From positions 1 to 15,580 of the forward strand of contig DASVBJ010000070.1 in NCBI GenBank assembly GCA_036375895.1: a DNA stretch of 15,580 nucleotides. Direction: 5' to 3'. A program made the translations under genes and the position numbers. Shown piece after piece: positions 13,137 to 15,580 of the stretch. This stretch comes from DASVBJ01 sp036375895. GTDB lineage: Bacteria > Actinomycetota > Actinomycetes > JACCUZ01. Within the stretch, counting starts at the first letter, position 1; each line of letters begins with the position of its first letter. The notes under the pieces were generated by a model. The model was given only the letters and a program-made list of their open reading frames with translations. It was not told the origin of the DNA and did no database searches.

Positions 13137-13996
13137 GCTGCCCTCCCGGCTGCCTCGAGCAGACCCCGTCGGGTCAGGACGCCCGCGAGGTGCCGACGGT
13201 AGTCGGCGGACGCGTGGATGTCGGGCTCCGGGTCGACCTGGCCGACCGCGAGGTCAGCCGCCGCCGCCCAGTCGGCGGCGGCGACGCTGCGGCCACGCAC
13301 CGCCTCGGTCAGGTCGAGCACGAGCGGCGTCGGCGCCACCGAGATGTAGGCCGCCCGGGCCCGCTCGACGAGCCCGGCGTCATCGAGGCTCACCACCGCG
13401 GCGAGCCCGCACACGGCGTAGTCGCCGTGCCTCCTGGCGACCTCCACGAACGTCGTGCCGGTGCGGGGCGGCAGGGCCGGGAAGTACGCCGAGACCGCCA
13501 GCTCGCCGGGCTGCACTGCCGACTCCAGCGGCCCGACGAAGAAGTCACCGGCTGCCACGGTGCGCGTCGAGCCGGCCCGGGCCACCTCGACGGTGCCGTC
13601 GAGGACGGCGAGCACGGCCGTCATCTCCCCGCACGGGTCGGCGTGCGCCAGGCTGCCGACGGTGGTGCCGCGGTTGCGGATGACCGGGTGGGCGACCAGC
13701 CGGAGCGCCTGGCGCAGGAGCGGCAGCACGCCGTACGCCGCCTCGTCCCGCTCGACCCGGGAGTGCCGCGCGCAGGCCCCCACCCGCACTCCCCCGTCCT
13801 CTACCCGGACGAAGTCCAGCCCCTCCACCCGGTTGATGTCGACCAGGTGAGCGGGCGCGGCGAGGCGCATGTTCAGGATCGGCAGCAGGCTCTGCCCGCC
13901 GGCGAGCACCTTCGCGTCGTCGCCCGCCTGCGCCAGCACCGCGAGCGCCTCGTCGAGGGTCGTCGGCGCGGAGTAGGCGAACGGTGACGGCTTCAC
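13133..13996 (-). CDS. FAD-binding medium subunit, xanthine dehydrogenase/CoxM family
   Basis: A 287-residue FAD subunit of the molybdenum hydroxylase, the usual size for CoxM. It passes electrons from the iron-sulfur subunit to the final acceptor. FAD motifs are AGGQSLLP at 32-39 and RNRGTTVGSLAHADP at 107-121. There is no sign of an iron-sulfur insertion. The GTG at 13996 was chosen because a GGGAGGAT ribosome site is 6-8 bases upstream and the protein then starts at the conserved MKPSPFAYSAPTTLDEA; the frame is open further upstream but there it runs into the permease gene. The stop overlaps the coxS start (GTGA). An 89-bp gap with a strong hairpin separates it from the permease gene upstream. 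Confidence 0.94.
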   Translation of the reverse strand: MKPSPFAYSAPTTLDEALAVLAQAGDDAKVLAGGQSLLPILNMRLAAPAHLVDINRVEGLDFVRVEDGGVRVGACARHSRVERDEAAYGVLPLLRQALRLVAHPVIRNRGTTVGSLAHADPCGEMTAVLAVLDGTVEVARAGSTRTVAAGDFFVGPLESAVQPGELAVSAYFPALPPRTGTTFVEVARRHGDYAVCGLAAVVSLDDAGLVERARAAYISVAPTPLVLDLTEAVRGRSVAAADWAAAADLAVGQVDPEPDIHASADYRRHLAGVLTRRGLLEAAGRAA

Positions 13997-14030
13997 GCCG
14001 GGATCCTCCCTCAACTGCTCGCGAAATGGC

Positions 14031-14074
14031 GAGAGGCCGCGCGACCCGGCCGGAACCCGGCCGCGCGGCCCCTC
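14031..14074 (-). terminator. Long GC-rich hairpin between permease gene and coxM
   Basis: GAGAGGCCGCGCG (14031-14043) and CGCGCGGCCCCTC (14062-14074) pair over 13 positions with one G-U wobble on the minus-strand transcript; the inner 9 pairs are perfect and the loop is 18 bases. It sits in the 89-bp gap after the permease stop and is not followed by a T-run. It could cause partial termination or protect mRNA ends, making permease and dehydrogenase levels differ. Confidence 0.45.
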
Positions 14075-14085
14075 GTCCCTCGGAC

Positions 14086-15519
14086 CTAGCGTCTGGGGCT
14101 CTCCTCCTCCTCGAGCGCGTCGTGGTGCAGCCCGGTGTGGCCGACCGCGATCGCCGTGCCCTCCTCGTACGGCCGGTGGTGGTCGAGCGTCTCGCGCATG
14201 TGCGCCGGCGCCAGCCAGCGCAGCAGGTGGTAGCCGGCCAGCAGCACGATCGTGCCGAGCGCGATGCCGCCCAGGTCGAAGTCCTGGCTGATCTTGTGGG
14301 TGGTCGGGCCGATCGCGAGGATGATGCCGGCGCCGATCGGCACCAGGTTGATCGGGTTGGCGAAATCGACGCGGTTCTCGATCCAGATCTTGGCACCGAG
14401 CAGGCCGATCATCCCGTACAGCACGACCGTCACACCGCCGAGGACGCCGTTGGGGATGGACGAGACCAGCGCGCCGAACTTCGGGCACAGTCCGAACAGG
14501 ATCGCGACCAGACCGGCGACGTAGTAGGCGGCGGTCGAGTAGATGCGGGTCGCCGCCATGACGCCGATGTTCTCGGCGTACGTCGTGGTGGGCGAGCCGC
14601 CGACGGAGGTCGCGACCGCGGTGCCGATGCCGTCAGCCATGATGGCCCGCCCGATCATCGGGTCGAGGTCGTGCTGGGTCATCTCGGCCACCGCCTTGAC
14701 GTGGCCGGTGTTCTCCGCGATCAACGCGATCACGGCGGGCAGCACGAGCAGCACGGCCGACCACTTGAACTCGGGGCTGTGGAAGTCGGGGAAGCCGAGC
14801 CAGTCGGCGTCCTTGATGGGCTTGAAGACGATCCGGTCGTGCTCCTCGACCTTGAAGTTGTTCAGGTTGTTGGGCGAGGTGATCGGGCCGGCCGTGACGT
14901 CGAGGAACCACGAGAGCAGGTAGCCGAAGACCAGGCCGAGGAGGATCGCGATGCGTCCCCAGAAGCCGCGCAGCAGCACGGTCATGAGGAAGACCGCGGT
15001 CATCGTGGCGATCGCCACCCAGCGGTCGACCGGCCAGTAGAAGTCGGCCACGACGTAGGCGAGGCCGAACCCGATCAGCATGACCACGCCACCGGTCACC
15101 GCCGGCGGGAAGATCCGGTGGATCACACCGATGCCGAGAATGTTGATGAGGATGCCGGCGGCCGCCAGCACCAGGCCGGCGACCATGATCGCGCCGGTGA
15201 CCCGAGCGTCGTCGCCACCGGCAGCGCGGATCGCGGCGACACCGGCGACGAACGACGCGCTGGTGCCGAGGTAGCTGGGCACGCGGTTCTGCGTGATGAG
15301 CAGGAACAGGATGGTCGCGACGCCGGACATCATGATCGCGACGTTCGGGTCGAGCCCCATGACGAGCGGGAAGACGAATGTCGCCCCGAACATCGCCACG
15401 ACGTGCTGCGCGCCGATGCCGACTGTCCGCCCCCAGGACAGCCGCTCGTCGGGTCGCACCACCTCTCCGGGCGGCGGCGTCTTTCCGCCGTAGACGACCT
15501 TCCAGCCAGTGAATGCCAT
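14086..15519 (-). CDS. NCS2-family uracil/xanthine-type permease
   Basis: A 477-residue polytopic inner-membrane transporter of the nucleobase-cation symporter-2 family, with many hydrophobic segments spread over about residues 32-435. Signature parts are the TM1 motif GAQHVVAMFGAT at 36-46, LIAENTGHVKAV at 266-277 (substrate-site Glu269) and GGSPTTTYAENIGVMAATR at 307-325 (Glu316). TTTYAENIG is closer to the uracil permeases UraA/RutG than to the xanthine/urate members, so a pyrimidine or similar ring is the likeliest cargo (inference). The C-terminal tail is hydrophilic, His- and Glu-rich (HDALEEEESPRR at the end). The ATG at 15519 has a GAGGAGGGG ribosome site. It is the first gene of the minus-strand operon visible here. 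Confidence 0.92.
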   Translation of the reverse strand: MAFTGWKVVYGGKTPPPGEVVRPDERLSWGRTVGIGAQHVVAMFGATFVFPLVMGLDPNVAIMMSGVATILFLLITQNRVPSYLGTSASFVAGVAAIRAAGGDDARVTGAIMVAGLVLAAAGILINILGIGVIHRIFPPAVTGGVVMLIGFGLAYVVADFYWPVDRWVAIATMTAVFLMTVLLRGFWGRIAILLGLVFGYLLSWFLDVTAGPITSPNNLNNFKVEEHDRIVFKPIKDADWLGFPDFHSPEFKWSAVLLVLPAVIALIAENTGHVKAVAEMTQHDLDPMIGRAIMADGIGTAVATSVGGSPTTTYAENIGVMAATRIYSTAAYYVAGLVAILFGLCPKFGALVSSIPNGVLGGVTVVLYGMIGLLGAKIWIENRVDFANPINLVPIGAGIILAIGPTTHKISQDFDLGGIALGTIVLLAGYHLLRWLAPAHMRETLDHHRPYEEGTAIAVGHTGLHHDALEEEESPRR

Positions 15520-15549
15520 CGGTGCCCCTCCTCGAGGCTCAGGCGCACC

Positions 15550-15570
15550 GTCCGCCCGGTTCGGCCGGAC
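15550..15570. promoter_or_regulatory. 21-bp imperfect palindrome upstream of the permease gene
   Basis: GTCCGCCCGGTTCGGCCGGAC reads as GTCCGnCCGnnnCGGnCGGAC: 8 of 10 base pairs are symmetric about the centre. It lies 30 bases upstream of the permease ATG, close to the window edge. The position and symmetry fit an operator for a dimeric repressor controlling the operon. No -10/-35 could be assigned and no regulator gene is visible, so the role is inferred. Confidence 0.35.
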
Positions 15571-15580
15571 GTGTGCTCTT

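Overview
The window is very GC-rich, uses GTG and ATG starts in closely overlapping genes, and carries an OpcA-containing pentose-phosphate operon. This points to a high-GC actinobacterium. I cannot place it at genus level. There are no rRNA, tRNA, CRISPR, phage or transposase genes.

Left arm (1-3639, + strand): the 3' end of pgi, then zwf, opcA and pgl. Every junction is a 4-base start/stop overlap, so this is a translationally coupled block. It converts glucose-6-phosphate to 6-phosphogluconate, with OpcA as the actinobacterial/cyanobacterial assembly or redox partner of Zwf. It ends at a small perfect palindrome shared with the convergent gene on the other strand.

Middle (3651-4139, - strand): a small predicted exported or membrane-anchored protein of unknown function. 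It has a duplicated HGxxVSAxA motif and a hydrophilic tail of 8-residue repeats (consensus GKGKPDDA).

Right arm (4213-15519, all on the - strand, transcribed from right to left): an eight-gene catabolic operon. It encodes an NCS2 uracil/xanthine-type permease, an FAD subunit (CoxM type), a [2Fe-2S] subunit (CoxS type), a molybdopterin subunit (CoxL form II type, PYRGAGR), a CoxG membrane-anchored SRPBCC protein, a nitrilase-superfamily C-N hydrolase, HyuA and HyuB. The gene content reads as a pathway: import a pyrimidine- or purine-like N-heterocycle, hydroxylate it with a molybdenum enzyme, open the cyclic amide or ureide with a HyuAB (hydantoinase/oxoprolinase-family) enzyme, and cleave the linear ureide or amide with the nitrilase homologue. 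The families are clear. The substrate and the order of steps are inference. No regulator, Mo-cofactor maturation gene, barbiturase or dihydropyrimidinase is in the window.

Non-coding structure of note: a 69-bp element with 13-bp perfect inverted repeats lies in frame in the 3' end of coxS. GC-rich hairpins sit in the permease/coxM and nitrilase/hyuA gaps. A 13-bp direct repeat follows coxG, and a 21-bp imperfect palindrome lies just upstream of the permease. Long open frames opposite the real genes are GC-bias shadows and are not listed.
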